Under the pieces are notes generated by a model. It had not been told where the DNA came from, made no database searches, and saw nothing but the letters and a program-made list of their open reading frames with translations. The position numbers and the translations under genes were made by a program. From Sinonovacula constricta (Eukaryota > Mollusca > Bivalvia > Cardiida > Solecurtidae), in the NCBI GenBank assembly GCA_007844125.1, contig CM017567.1, positions 41,321,027 through 41,385,026 on the forward strand: a stretch of DNA of 64,000 bases, in the 5' to 3' direction. Positions 12,236-23,518 of the stretch are shown here, piece by piece; the first letter of the stretch is position 1; each line of letters begins with the position of its first letter.

Positions 12236-15200
12236 GGTCGCAATAGCTCCATTGCTAGAGCGTCGGCTAGCGGATCGGGAGGTCGCGGGTTCGTGGGAAG
12301 TAGTGGATTTCCTCCTAACGCTCGGAACTAAGGGGACAGAATTACGCCTGTCGGTGTCAGTATAATGGACCGGCCGGGTTCAGTTCCTGGGCACCTCATC
12401 AGTGCCCCTGTGCTATAATCATAGTAATGTCGCTGCACAGCATCGGCAAAAATGCCGGCAAATCCCATATATATATATATGCGTGTGTGTGCGGTTTTAA
12501 ATCAATGGACGTGTAGAAATTCATATTGCCATACAGGTGTTAGAATTATCTTGTGGTTGATGATATTATGAGAACGTTTTTGTCAAAGGTGCTACATTCA
12601 TAAGCAACTAAACGTGTTAACTTAAACCACAATGTAAATGTTTAATATCGATATGTTCTTCTGTTAACCTTAAAGCACTAACCAGTCAGTCGCTAAAGTA
12701 ATGCATGTATTCATATCTGTTTATAGACATAGACGAGTGCAGCACATACCACCCATGCCACCACGGGGCCACCTGTCACAACACTGCAGGGAGCTACAAA
12801 TGCACGTGTACTGCAGGCTACATTGGACAGCTCTGTAGTATCGGTACGAATTACAAAGTTTCCACTGGTGGTCTGGTAAATTATCGAATCCGAATTTTTA
12901 TCATGATTATCGCATCGTGTGTGTTCGTGTATGTGTGTGCGTGCGCGTGTGTGCGCGCGCCCTTGGGCGTGGGTGTCCGCGCACGCGTGTGTGTGTGCAC
13001 GCGTGCATGTGTGTTTGTGCGCGAGTGTCAACAACTCCCATCTCATATCGTCAGTTCGTACTACAACCGACTTTGAAGTTGCAGATTATTTTTACATTGA
13101 AGTGCATTGATAGCAAATGTGACAAACAGGTAACGACGCCGATTTTAAATAAATCGTTCGAAGTTCGAAGACGGCCGCAGGCGCTTCTTTTCATTGTTTA
13201 TATGAGCATGGTCATACCTAATCTAGTTGTTCATTGTGTGTTGGAAAGCACAGAAAACTCAATCCGCTATTTGGCAACATATTGACCCATCTGATAAAAG
13301 AACATGACAGAAGAGAATGCACGTTAAAATTGATACATTTTAAATTAATATTTAAACACGTATATATTTATAGTTGTATTATATTGCTTAATCACTCAAA
13401 ACTTCGGCAATGAATATCCATAATTTAAAGTAAAAAGAAAATTATCAACAACATTGAGGAGAACAAATCGTTAAATGAAAGTGTTTTCTTTATCCTGATT
13501 GAAATGGAATCGCTGATTGGGTAAACTTTATCGAGGTTGGTTTAAAGCGCTGCTTTTACATGTTGTGTTCTATTTAAAAACAAAATGTAGCTTTGTTAAT
13601 TCCGTGTTCCCCGTGATAACATTTAATTCGTCAGTAGACTGGTGTTACTATTTCTGACATTATAGCAATATCCAGCTCCAGCATACTATGGTAGAATTTA
13701 GTGTTGCAAATATAAATGGGAGAGTAACAGCTGAACAGTGTCACAATTGCGTGTTCCAACGCCTCTTTGAGATTTGTTGCACCATTAATTAATACACTTA
13801 AAATCTCAAAACTTGTTAAGCGTCAAGTTTCTTTTAAGTACACACTTTCACTTATTTACAGACACGGATGAATGTTCCACCAGCAACCCTTGTCTAAACG
13901 GAGCCACTTGCACCAATACACTCGGAAGTTACATATGTCGATGTGTCTCCGGATATAACGGTTTCAACTGTGAGACAGGTATCCATGTTTAGCACAAACT
14001 CATTTTATTTCGTAAGCTGTTGTTTTGTCTTAGATGTCAAGAACAAGTTGTAATGCATGGGTAGTTTGAAACTTTTATGAAGTAGGGACATCACATGTTA
14101 TCCAAAATAAAAATATATAATTATGAATAAAAATGTATGGTTCAACTAACAACAGCTCTTGGACAAGTAACGCTTTTACGAAACATCTGATCTTAATATA
14201 TTAAGTTAAGTAATACGCCATTAGTAGAAAGAAACAAATTATCAGCTCTAGACCATTAGCAAGACAATGTTGGCTAGAAAGTGTGGGCTTCAGTATTTTC
14301 GGGTGAAACTCATCTGTGTAGCATGCGGCTTTTTAATTATTGCAACAAAGAGAGTTAAAATGTTATCTGGCTATGTTGCTCAGCTGCGGGGTTTTATCAA
14401 ATGCAGCTTTCTTTCAAAACTTTCCTAAAGTTTTGATATACCGTATCATTCTTTGTAAAAGTCACATGTAGATATTACTCGCATCTTTTTGTATTTGCTT
14501 TTAAATATAAACCTGATTTTAATTCATTACGATAAAAAGTTTGCTACCAACAATACGTGCTATAAACAAACTATGTTAATTTCTTATTCATTCAGACTGA
14601 CCTTTCGTCAACATTTGTAAGCAAGTCAAAAGTGAGGCGGTACAGCTAAAATGCGACAATTATTTAGTGGCCTGTATTTTTATGCTTTTCTAAGAAATCA
14701 TCACGAAATAAGAAATGGATCTGAAAGAATAATTTCAGACAGCAGGATTTAGTTTCTCAAAATGAAAATTCAAACAAAAATGTAATAGCAATATCTTTAA
14801 TATAATCCGGTAATTGATTCTTATGTTTCAGACATCGACGAGTGTGCGACTGGTTCCCTATGTCTACACGGCACGTGTATCAACAAGCCGGGTAGTTACA
14901 GTTGTCAGTGTAACCCCGGATATCAAGGCAGCCATTGTCAGACAGGTAAGCCACGATTTGAACTTTGGTTATTGACCTTCCTTGTTTTTTATTTTCTCCC
15001 AATTCATTTATACTTGTAATGTAAGAAGGTAATTAAACTACTCTATTAAAATATCTCTATAAACATATACTATTCCGATAGAGGCAAACGAGTGCTTAAG
15101 CCTGCCCTGTCAGAACGGAGGAGTATGTTTTGACGGCGCCAATGATTACACGTGCGACTGTAATTCCGGCTTCACGGGCAAGAACTGCGAACAAGGTAAG

Positions 15201-17255
15201 TGAGCAGTCATTCATATCGTTTTTCAATGTTTATGTCACATAAAGGTACTGTTAGTGCATGAAATAGAGGCGAGTAAATATTCATTATATTTGAATAAAG
15301 TGAGATGTTGTTTTGATCGAACTATCGCGGGTTTATTCAGTTTATCGATAGAGCTGTACAATGGTAAAGCATTGATTACAAATATACGAACATAATATAT
15401 TACATTGGACGATTTTATAATGCAAACACCTTTATAATGCAATTACAATGTTAATATTGCATACATCTGTAAATCACGGCAATTTATAAGTGTAATATAT
15501 ACAAGTAAGAAGGATTTGCATATGCAAAAGAAAACAACTAAGCCAACATGAATTATACTTAACCAGCACTTTGAAAATCAAATTCTTCTCATATTGAACA
15601 CTGAGCGAAAAGAACAGCAACAAGACCTGTTGCAGTTGAAATTAAGAATGCAAAGACAATAAAACTAAAGTAGTTTATGTTACATTGTCTAAAAGAAACA
15701 CACACACACAATCGTCATTTTACTGGCTTTTTAGATTATTTTTCGGTTAGTCTGTACCGTCAGATTAAAGTTGGAGCGAAATATACGAAGAAAACAATGA
15801 CAAAATAAAGATAAAGACGGAAAGAAACACGAAAAAAACTAACATAAATAATTTGATTTAGGTAAATGTGAAGAATGTTTATAAACTTTACACTTTACCC
15901 GTTATCTTCAATGTGTCTATTTTCATACTGTAATTGCAATTTGTTTTAATGTGGCATTATCAAGAGTATGTGGTTAAACATTTATACTTAGAGTATACTA
16001 TTTTGTGTTTTTGTTCGGACAAAATGAAACATTTTGTCATAATTTGTTTATGACTCCCTTATATATAGAACCATTTCGTTTCATTTTGAAACAATGCCCG
16101 CTCATGCTATTGGACCCGAAGCAGCTATAATGTAAAGCTTTGGATTTCTTCAAACTAAGCGTAATGAGACGTTTGTAACAATGAAACCAAGTTAATATAA
16201 ATACGACTGCAGAACAATGCTCTTATGTTAACTGATAGTAACTTTTAATATGGCGGAGATTTACGTTCGGAAATGTGAAATTTTAAAACTCGTTTAAAGC
16301 CTCCTCAAATCATGTTTAATAAACCTCATATACTGATGTTTCAGTAGCGTTCCCTCTTAATAGCCTTAATAGTTTATCACGCCAGATATCAACGAGTGTG
16401 ACACCACCCCATGCCAGAATGGAGCAACATGTATCAACGGAGTCAACTCATATACTTGCAAGTGTGTCCCTGGCTATACCGGAACTCACTGTGAAACAGA
16501 AGTGGACGAATGCGTCAGTCACCCTTGCCAACATGGCGGTACATGTACCGACCTGTTCAACGACTACAACTGTACCTGTAGAGAATATGTAATGGGCAAG
16601 AACTGTGAAAAAGGTAAGTAGAATATGGAACTTAAATCGGGGCCCGGGATTTCACATTAACTTCTTTTTTACATTGACTTTCCTGTGTCGTCGTGTTTTT
16701 TCATAAATGTTACATTCAAAAGCAGCCTCACTCATTATAAACCATCGCAAGTAGTTATCCTGGTAATGTTGTTATGAAAAATCTGCCCATGTGTTAACAT
16801 CAGTGGTCTACATACTAAATCAAACATAGTTAATTGGTGCTTTTGTAACGGTTTATTGCTAACGTCGGAGCCTAAATTGCTATATTACAAATAGACACTT
16901 GCAGCGATCTTAATCCTGAACATGTGTTATTTGTAGCGATAGTTATATCAAATTTAAAAATCATGTTCTTGTAGATCTGTGCGCGGATGTTGTTCCTAAC
17001 TGCGGTGAAATATTTGATGTGTGCCATGACCAGTTGATGAAAACCACAATCTGTCGAGGCACATGCGGTGTTTGTGGCAAAGCTCAAATAATATTTGCCG
17101 GTCAAACGCAAGCCACCACTGCTGCTACAGTCTGCATTGACATGATTCAGGACTGTGGCTCCCGATGGGGTGTGTGCCGAGATCATACCATGGCTGAGAC
17201 GAAATGCCGGAAGACATGCGGGGTCTGTGGAGACTCCGAGGTGGTGTTTGGCTGA
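7178..17255 (+). CDS. Paralogue B: complete secreted vWA-EGF(x7)-ShK(x2) protein, 11 exons
   Basis: Joined exons 7178-7247, 7624-7858, 8142-8325, 8796-8937, 9888-10001, 12727-12843, 13862-13978, 14832-14945, 15082-15195, 16386-16613 and 16975-17255 total 1716 nt, an open frame of 571 codons plus TGA. Layout: signal peptide (1-23), vWA (about 28-208) with a complete MIDAS (DSSGS, a Thr in GTTAT, Asp in ILLTDG), seven EGF repeats (211-478), two ShK-type domains (about 480-567). Most EGFs start D-I-D/N-E-C, the calcium-binding form. Two carry the O-glucose site C-x-S-x-P-C and several the O-fucose site C-x4-T-C. All splice sites are GT-AG. vWA plus EGF implies an extracellular, cation-dependent binding protein; partner and role are unknown. 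No transmembrane segment is seen. It is the least damaged copy here and probably the functional reference. Confidence 0.85.
7624..7858 (+). CDS. vWA exon 1, paralogue B
   Basis: A 235-nt exon starting [19 protein letters not shown]: strand 1 of the vWA fold with the D-x-S-x-S metal-site motif. It continues [14 protein letters not shown]. Donor is 'gtaatt'. The same exon in D (36048) and E (58435) is exactly 235 nt. Confidence 0.9.
8142..8325 (+). CDS. vWA exon 2, paralogue B
   Basis: 184 nt reading [20 protein letters not shown], then [14 protein letters not shown]. It holds the MIDAS threonine and the aspartate of TDG. Acceptor 'acacag', donor 'gtaaaa'. Length equals the D and E counterparts. 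Confidence 0.9.
8796..8937 (+). CDS. vWA exon 3, paralogue B
   Basis: 142 nt reading [20 protein letters not shown], then [12 protein letters not shown] and KDSLC. This is the last strand and helix of the domain with a closing cysteine, likely paired with the cysteine at the vWA start (inference). Donor 'gtaagt', phase 1. Confidence 0.9.
9150..9525 (-). repeat. Dispersed repeat R1 copy in intron 4 of paralogue B
   Basis: Minus-orientation copy with the full family core, longer than the one at 4195. The left part (9150-9240, 'ctaacgacgtcatatcttatctaag') also matches 57330-57420. It lies about 360 bp upstream of the first EGF exon. Confidence 0.7.
9888..10001 (+). CDS. EGF 1 exon, paralogue B
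   Basis: A 114-nt phase 1-1 exon reading [20 protein letters not shown], then [15 protein letters not shown]. Non-calcium type (no DIDEC), with the O-fucose consensus CQHGGTC. It heads the EGF array and has direct counterparts at 27644, 37317, 39531, 45327, 61453 and 63012. Confidence 0.9.
10938..11017 (+). pseudogene. EGF exon relic in B
   Basis: After a good acceptor 'ttccag' the sequence starts D-I-D-V, then loses the cysteine pattern. An 'agttacagttgtcaa'-like core (YSC) survives in another frame. No donor is left. The surrounding intron 10002-12726 has a 65-codon ORF at 10227 that I do not recognise and no other signal apart from the SINE below. Confidence 0.55.
11839..11930 (+). pseudogene. 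EGF exon relic in B
   Basis: Acceptor 'tttccag' is followed by [14 protein letters not shown], in which the first cysteine has become tyrosine and the rest is frameshifted; 'acacactgctggaaaattacgg' echoes the N-T-x-G-S-Y core. No donor. The transcript is expected to skip it. Confidence 0.55.
12197..12480 (+). mobile_element. tRNA-derived SINE flanked by (TA)n
   Basis: Between a (TA)n run (12197-12233) and another (12468-12480) lies about 230 bp starting with a tRNA-like head: 'aatagctccattgctagagc' (box A region) and 'gcgggttcgtggg' (box B region), followed by a conserved-looking body rich in 'cctgtcggtgtcagtataat' and 'gccgggttcagttcctgggc'. A Pol III retroposon is the best reading. It lacks an intact cloverleaf, so it is not a tRNA gene. 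Confidence 0.65.
12727..12843 (+). CDS. EGF 2 exon, paralogue B
   Basis: 117 nt, [17 protein letters not shown], then GSYKCTC and GYIGQLC. Calcium-binding type with the hydroxylation consensus C-x-N-x4-Y-x-C-x-C. Acceptor 'tatag', donor 'gtacga'. Damaged counterparts are at 3000 and 29983. Confidence 0.9.
12911..13024 (+). repeat. (GT)n-rich microsatellite with GC interruptions
   Basis: Alternating purine-pyrimidine tract (gtgtgtgcgtgcgcgtgtgtgcgcgcgc and onward) just inside the intron after EGF 2. Such sequence can adopt left-handed DNA. ORFs of 111-123 codons over it are products of low complexity. The rest of the intron to 13861 has nothing I recognise. Confidence 0.8.
13862..13978 (+). 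CDS. EGF 3 exon, paralogue B
   Basis: 117 nt, [17 protein letters not shown], then GSYICRC and NCETG. Calcium-binding type, all six cysteines. Acceptor 'ttacag', donor 'gtatcc'. The following intron (13979-14831) shows no features. Confidence 0.9.
14832..14945 (+). CDS. EGF 4 exon, paralogue B
   Basis: 114 nt, [16 protein letters not shown], then [19 protein letters not shown]. Calcium-binding type. Donor 'gtaagc'. Decayed counterparts: 3993, 42906 and 48704. Confidence 0.9.
15082..15195 (+). CDS. EGF 5 exon, paralogue B
   Basis: 114 nt, [16 protein letters not shown], then [25 protein letters not shown] fits the O-glucosylation consensus C-x-S-x-P-C. Acceptor 'cgatag', donor 'gtaagt'. The intron to 16385 is featureless. 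Confidence 0.9.
16386..16613 (+). CDS. EGF 6-7 double exon, paralogue B
   Basis: One 228-nt exon encodes two complete EGF repeats: [16 protein letters not shown]...GTHCETE and [15 protein letters not shown]...GKNCEKG. The second carries C-V-S-H-P-C (O-glucose site). In paralogue D the two halves are separate relic exons (ending 51497 and starting 51906), and in C the second half has its own acceptor at 30648. B therefore lacks an intron exactly at the 'aacag/aagtgg' junction. Confidence 0.9.
16975..17255 (+). CDS. Terminal exon with two ShK-type domains, paralogue B
   Basis: Starts [17 protein letters not shown] and continues CRGTCGVCG (first domain). After a Thr/Ala-rich linker the second reads [25 protein letters not shown], and the frame ends VVFG-TGA. 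Each domain has the six-cysteine ShK spacing ending C-x-x-T-C-x-x-C. ShK domains are common in secreted enzymes and matrix proteins; nothing here suggests a toxin. A minus-strand ORF at 16872-17303 is a shadow. Confidence 0.9.
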
Positions 17256-17414
17256 TCTCTGAAAAATCTGAAACAGATTTATATTTGCCATAATTCTTTT
17301 CAATTCCAGAATTAATGTTTTCTCAAAAAAAATCCTGGCTTAAATACAGAGAGCTGCCAATCAGTATAAAATGTTATTTCAAATGACTTGTTAGCGTTAC
17401 TATTATTCAAAATT

Positions 17415-17430
17415 AATAAAGTTTAATAAA
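17415..17430 (+). promoter_or_regulatory. Polyadenylation signals, paralogue B
   Basis: Two AATAAA hexamers at 17415 and 17425, 160-175 nt after the B stop codon, in AT-rich sequence. Position and orientation fit a 3' UTR end. Confidence 0.6.
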
Positions 17431-20400
17431 TATTTCTCTTTTCTCCTTTATAACACTAACCACTTGTATAAAAGAAACTGTACATATCAGAACGTACTTT
17501 AGAGCCAATCCTTTTCAAAAAAGCACCCCTAATGTACTAAGTGTCCTTTTGTGTTATTGTAATAATACACCTGCCATAAAGAAATCAAATGTCATAGAAT
17601 ATGATAGTTCGTGGCACAATTAAATCCTAGATTATCTCCCTTTATTTAAATATATGATATCTTAAACTAAGATAGTGACGAAATAAATAAAGGTTGGATG
17701 CGCTTTATGTCGTTTTGACGAATACGGTTTGAGTTCGTCATCCCTTTTAAATGAACACCAACACATATATCAGTTAAACGTAAACTGACATTTTCCGACT
17801 GATCCAGCAATCCAAAGAAGAAACCCTTATAAACACTCTGCTCTGCTCTCTCTCCCTCTCCCTTTCTCTCACTCTATCTATCTATTTTCTCACTCTCTGT
17901 CTCGTAACGGAAAATATAATAAAATAAAATAAGTAATAATTCATTTTTATCACCATAAAACCATTGTCAATCAAGTTTCCTCATCACAGGAGTAACAGGG
18001 TAATTCGACATCAGAAGCAGCTATATTGGTATGGAATCAGCAGCGGGAATGCCTGGATGATTTAGTACCGTGGGAACTTTGGTTTTGGATGGAACCTTGA
18101 CAGACGGCAGCAACAATCAAGTACATTGCCCTCGCATTGTTGACCTTTTAGAAACGAACGATTATTTGCATTACGAGCCGGAACTAGTGACCACTTAGCA
18201 TCAGCAGCATGGTCATTGTCATCAATGGCAACATCATCAGCGTTAGCAATAGCAACATTGTCATTGGTATCAGCAACAACCTTATCAGTGTCAGGATAGC
18301 AACATCAGCATGATTTACATCTTCAACATTAGTTATAGCACCACGACGGTTGACATCACCATAATTAGTGATAGCGGAATCAGAAACACAATTAATATTA
18401 GCAGACGGTGCTGGAATTGAAGACTGGACTGTCAACTGGTCTTGTTTCCGTGAAGTTAATATTGTCCCAAAACTCCTTACATGGCATCACTGACCGTTAT
18501 GCAACCATGTCGACTCAGAAAACTATTCCAGGTGGCTAATGGTTAACTTATGAATTGAAATATAAAATTGTATGTATACTCTAGAATATGTAATTGACTA
18601 TCTAAAGTCTTATACATGTATCTAAACGTGTTTTACATATACTTTACAATGTTCAGTCTGCTCTGTAAATTTGGAAGTATTGATATTTACACACAGAAAT
18701 ACTGTCAGGATACATCGTAATTCGTCAAAAAACTGCCTTATTAGCAACGGATGCACATTGAAGCGCTACACCTGACTTAATATTGTGATGTTTTGGCAGT
18801 CAACCGTCGAATACCCATACAATAAATAGTAAAACAGCATAAAATAGTGCCACAATAGACAGTTAATAGTCACAAAATCATTTTTAGCAGCCTTAACGCG
18901 CGACAAAAGTTACGAAAACCCGTAAAATAAAATGAAACGATTGCCTGAACAGCCTTAATTTATAATCATAGCCTTTTCACCCTGACCATACAAAACCATA
19001 CAGACTGTTAAGATCTATTTATGAGCTTATTACTGATGGTTCTATTGGTAATCGAACAGTGATAAAGTCATGATACATAAACTGTTGAGAAAGAACCTTG
19101 AAACTATTTAAACCGAAGTGACAGATGAACGTCGTTCCTAATTGATAAAAACAGTAAGACACTGATTCGTATTCGGAAAGGAACAAGAGCAAAATACATT
19201 GTGAAATGTTACCACAATTCACTCCATATTCCATATTGATCGCCTATTAGTCTAAGCAACAAAATTAATATTCATCAATTGACCAAGTTCAAACGTAACA
19301 GGCGACAATGTACCATGTTTTCTCAATGATAGGTTAGCATAATAAATTTGGTTATATGTTGATATTGGAAATGACTTAACATTTAACCTAAGCAGTACTT
19401 TTTATACGAAATCAGAAGCTCTTCCAAAACTGTACTACCTACACTTTGCAATAGCAAGTAATTTTGCAATAATTCTATAAGAATAATATACGCAACGATA
19501 ATAGTTTTATCTGTAATCAGCTGGTGTTATGTTCCTTTAAATTGGTCATTAGTTTTATATTAGTGAATAGGCGTTTTCAATAAAACAGCGGTATTGATAC
19601 AATGCAAACATTGTTGTATAACATCATGATTCATAGCTATAACTAAATTGTACAACTGTATTAGGTTTGATACACGAGCAATGAAGTCATGTATTTACAT
19701 TGACCTGTGTTTACAGTACATACTTAATATTATTACATTTATACTAAATAGTAGTTGCAATACTTGTATTAAAACATTGCCAATTTAATCGTCCAATGGA
19801 ATGCAAATAAAGATTATTATGTAAAACTTATTGCAAAACATTAAAATGGTACAAATAGTATTAAATATAATCCCAAATGAGACTACGCCTCTATATTATA
19901 ACATTATCAGAGACAATTTGAAGGTAGGACTTCAGAAGGACGAATGATGGTATACTTTATCTCTACTACAAACGGAATGTAACTGCTCAGTCCTGACAAC
20001 GGAAATATTTGTCAATGTATGTTTTCTTTTCTAGTTTGTTTTACACCAGGTCATGGTATGTTAAATTGTATGGTACCTAGTGGCAAGTGTGATAAGTCTT
20101 TCATGTAAGTATTAGAAATATGTATTAAACAATAGTTAAAGCCGTACAGCTTCACTGTGTGATCATTTGTATTGCAGTTTATATGTTCGCAAAAAATATC
20201 ATTTTTGTAAAACATGAAGATTTAATTTTGGTATAAACCTTTCCACGGTCTGTACTCAAAACCTATCTGGCAAAATTGCTGCGATATAAACTTGTTAACA
20301 AATACGAGGATTGGTCAGAGGGTCAATCTTTTTGAACGCCAAATAAGTAATCATCGTAATTGGTTCATATAAATTGGTTCATATGCGTGTTGAACCGTCG

Positions 20401-20990
20401 TCGTGCATATTTCACGTTATGTCATTTTGATATATTTAAAGTAGTGGTGAGACTTTCAATTACTCAGCGCTGAGCTAAAATGGTAAACTTAACTAAGTTT
20501 TGAAACAATAATGTTATGCTATGCATACGTTGGCTTCCTTTAAATGTAATACAAATGTAAAACAAATGTAGACCATGGGAAAATTTAGCATGCGGCTTTA
20601 TGCGTGATCTGCAAAAGCAATATCAACATTTTACCAATGAATCATTTAATTGCGTCGTCACCATACGCCATGTTTTGGAAGCAAGGTGGAAATACATTTC
20701 CACTAATGCAAAAAAACAACAACAACTTCACAAATATAACACAATGTTTATATCTTTCGCTTGTCGACACAATTTCTAGATAAATTCTACCATTGTCATG
20801 TTCAACATATTTCCTTGGCAGGAGCCATTGTTAGTCAACCATATTTTATTACAGTGTATCGACACGGACCACATTCGGTCGAAGTATTTTAATGTCAATA
20901 ACATGCACGAACTGTTTAGGACAGTGTCGGATTCTAAACTTGTTTGCTTCTTGAACGAGATTAGTATTCTTAATAAGTAATAAAAAAAAT
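17431..20990. other. Intergenic AT-rich region between B and the multi-copy family pseudogene
   Basis: No gene is supportable. It contains a CT-rich tract (17826-17907) and a degenerate trinucleotide region (18184-18440). The rest is unique-looking AT-rich DNA. The missing 5' half of paralogue C might be expected here or further right, but I find no vWA exon 1 or 2 signature. Confidence 0.5.
18184..18440. repeat. Degenerate (ATC/AAC-type) trinucleotide repeat
   Basis: Repeated 'catcag', 'caacat', 'agcaac' and 'attgtcat' words give a low-complexity block. An 83-codon minus-strand ORF over it is rich in L, M and T and is an artefact of the repeat. Confidence 0.6.
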
Positions 20991-20994
20991 TAAA

Positions 20995-21215
20995 CTGTTT
21001 TACCAACCGTTATACATTTTTAAACCGTTTAATACATAAACCTATTTTCGATTGTAGTTTACATTATTTTAACCTGATAGATGTTTTTTTATTTTTCTAT
21101 ATTTTATTCACATAGTTTAGTTTTAACCTGATGTTGCCCTATTCACTTTAAACCTCTTTGTATTCGGCGCCGTATGACCTGTAAACTGTCGGTGTGCCGT
21201 AAAACCAAAATAAAT
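20995..21215 (+). repeat. Dispersed repeat R3, copy 1
   Basis: About 210 bp with counterpart at 52575-52775. The shared right end reads 'ggcgccgtatgacctgtaaa', then 'ctgtcggtgtgccgtaaaac', followed by an A-rich tail 'aaaataaataaaag'. A conserved body with an A-rich 3' end suggests a retroposon tail. I do not know its family name. Confidence 0.6.
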
Positions 21216-23460
21216 AAAAGAAATCGCTTGAAAGTGTCTATCCATGGCAAATTTGAATGCATAATTCCTTATCTAAATGACCTTATTTACCATATAAATC
21301 CAGCATACACTGTAATTACTTTTTTACCCACAACCGTTCAAACATTGTTACGTATTGTTAACAGTATAAGGAGACATATATATATAATCAGGCCTGACCC
21401 TGAAAATCCGAAGCGATGGATAACACAAGAGCAAAGATCCACATACAATGCCAGAAGAGACACAGAGACAATTGTGCGATTAGGGAAAGATGATATGAAA
21501 ACTCCTGTTACCCCTATCATACCGGTCTACCATTATCAAGGTCCCAAGAAATATGAAATGCTCCCAAATCAGGTCAAGAAAAAAAAGCGCCACTGCCATT
21601 GTTAGCAGAAAAGGCCATATTATGTACACGGGCACAAGACTTTGAATTTCTGAAAAGTGTGACATCAGGTCCAAATACACTTGAAGAAGCGGGTTTCAAT
21701 ACTTTACTGGCAAGGACACGGGGTCACAGATTGAAGCCTAAAACAACAACAATGTGTACACCTTTGATAGATAGTTCCATCAGATCCTGGCACAATGATG
21801 TCAGACATGTTTAAAGAGCAGACACTAACTTTGAAGTGTGGACAACCATTCACCGTGTTAAGTGCTGATCAACAACTGTATCGAGTAATGGTCAATGTTA
21901 TGTGGGTCAGAGCCATTTCCAAACTTTTACCCATGACTGCGAGGCATGCATATGTTGTTGAGCTTTGTGGGGTGTGTTTGTGTTTGAATGGCCAACCGTG
22001 GGCTAGAAGATGCGATGAGGGCTGCCTTGGTAGAGTGGCACGAATGTTAACAGGCAAAATGTTTCCACGGAATGTTCGGGCTTTGAGGATGGTGTGTGGA
22101 GAGGTTGTAAGATGTGCAATTGCAGAGACTGACAATTTCAAAGACGTCATCAACCTCGTGGAGGAGAAGGCGTCTAACAGTAGAACAGCCAAACTCTGGT
22201 TAGACTGTCTCATCAAACCAGTTTTGATAATGATGATATGTGTTCGAGCTGAACGAGAAGGAGATCGGGCCTTACATCTTCATGCTGTGTCAGTGATGTT
22301 GCCATACTTTTTCGCTGCACGACTTGCTTACTACGCGAGGTATGGTTTGTACCACCGAAGGTCAATGTAAAGCTTACCAAATGAAGTTTTTGCAAAATTC
22401 CATAAGGGACAACATTTCACGAGACATGTCATGAGACACAAAGCAGGATTGAAGAATGCCATATGGTCGGGAAAATGTATGCATTATGGACCTGACCCAG
22501 GTGGAATTGTTGGAAAAACCTTCAGTGAATCAGCTTTGAAAAGATGGGCCCTCAACCTCTACACATGCAGTACACTTTTTCAAGATAAAAATACGATACA
22601 AATATGAGGATACCACCAATAGAACTGTCTACAATGAAGAGACTGCTGCAGGTATTACAGCAGATGCAGTAGACTGGAAAAAGATACGAAACAAGTTGGA
22701 TACCTGCATCAAGCGAATGGATGTAGACGATCATACAGATGGTCTCCTGAACATTGTGACTGGTAGTATGGCATCAGATTCAGTTGATGTTGATGATGCT
22801 GTTAGCATTGGCAGGAAACAGATGTCGGCATATGAACTGTCATGGCCTGAACGTGTTATGGACCTTTAATTAACAATTTGATAGTGTCACTTTGTCAGCC
22901 GGTCACACACAAATCATCCATGCGAAGGTGATGGAACTGGCACTTAACCCGACCTACAGATTTGACAGATGTTTTCAGTCATGAGGTAGCACCTCTACCA
23001 ACATCAATGTTTACTGACAGTGTGGAAATACGAATAGCTACATCAATGTCTGCTCTAAAGACAAAGCTTCAAGACACAAGTTCGACACGGAAGACAGGAA
23101 AAACGGATGCCGTTATTCTTGATGGATGTTCGATCCTGTGGTGCATACACTGGCAGTATGTGTTTAAAAGCAGCGAAACAATCGAGGAGTAAAAGGCAGT
23201 TGTTATGAACAAGCTGTCTCCCACAATTCCCCTTCCAGCTCAAACTACACATCTGACAAACACAGACAACAAAGTTCATCTCATTGACATGATCTGTGAG
23301 CATTACACTGAGAAAGCGAAAATGGTGCTTGAAACTGCTATACACATTTTGATATTCACTGGTTTTCAGATGTCTCCAAAGAAATACGTAGGGAATAGTT
23401 ATTGATAGAGAAGATCTGAGAACAAGCCATGAAGACGCTGACGTTATCATTCCTCAGCAT
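21216..23460 (+). pseudogene. Degenerate copy of a multi-copy invertebrate gene family of unknown function
   Basis: Successive frames preserve a recognisable order of blocks: a segment with WLDCLIKPVLIMMICVRAER and HAVSVMLPYFFAARLAYYAR (21795-22370), KGQHFTRHVMRHKAG and GPDPGGIVGKTF with RWALNLYTC (about 22400-22570), GLLNIVTGSMASDSVDVDDA (about 22743-22800), APLPTSMFTDSVEIRIATS (about 22990-23045) with VILDGCSILWCIHW (about 23110-23155), then IDREDLRTSHEDADVIIPQH (about 23401-23460). I recognise these blocks from large families of uncharacterised, transposon-like multi-copy proteins in corals, molluscs and fish. Stops and frameshifts break it into at least six pieces. The start is unclear; the first ORF overlaps repeat R3. 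It probably arrived by insertion and may have displaced the 5' half of paralogue C. Confidence 0.7.
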
Positions 23461-23518
23461 GTTGTGTATGCAACTTTACAGGGAGCAGAGTTTGTGACTC
23501 TAGTTCCATTTCTTCTCT

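Noticed and set aside
12705..13285. Overlapping ORFs of 111-123 codons on both strands
   Set aside because: Apart from the real EGF exon at 12727-12843 they are driven by the (GT)n tract.
16975..17255. ShK domains read as a toxin gene
   Set aside because: ShK domains occur widely in matrix proteins and secreted enzymes; here they end a vWA-EGF protein and nothing else points to a toxin.
16872..17303. 143-codon minus-strand ORF
   Set aside because: Antisense shadow of the ShK exon, which has a clear domain pattern on the plus strand.
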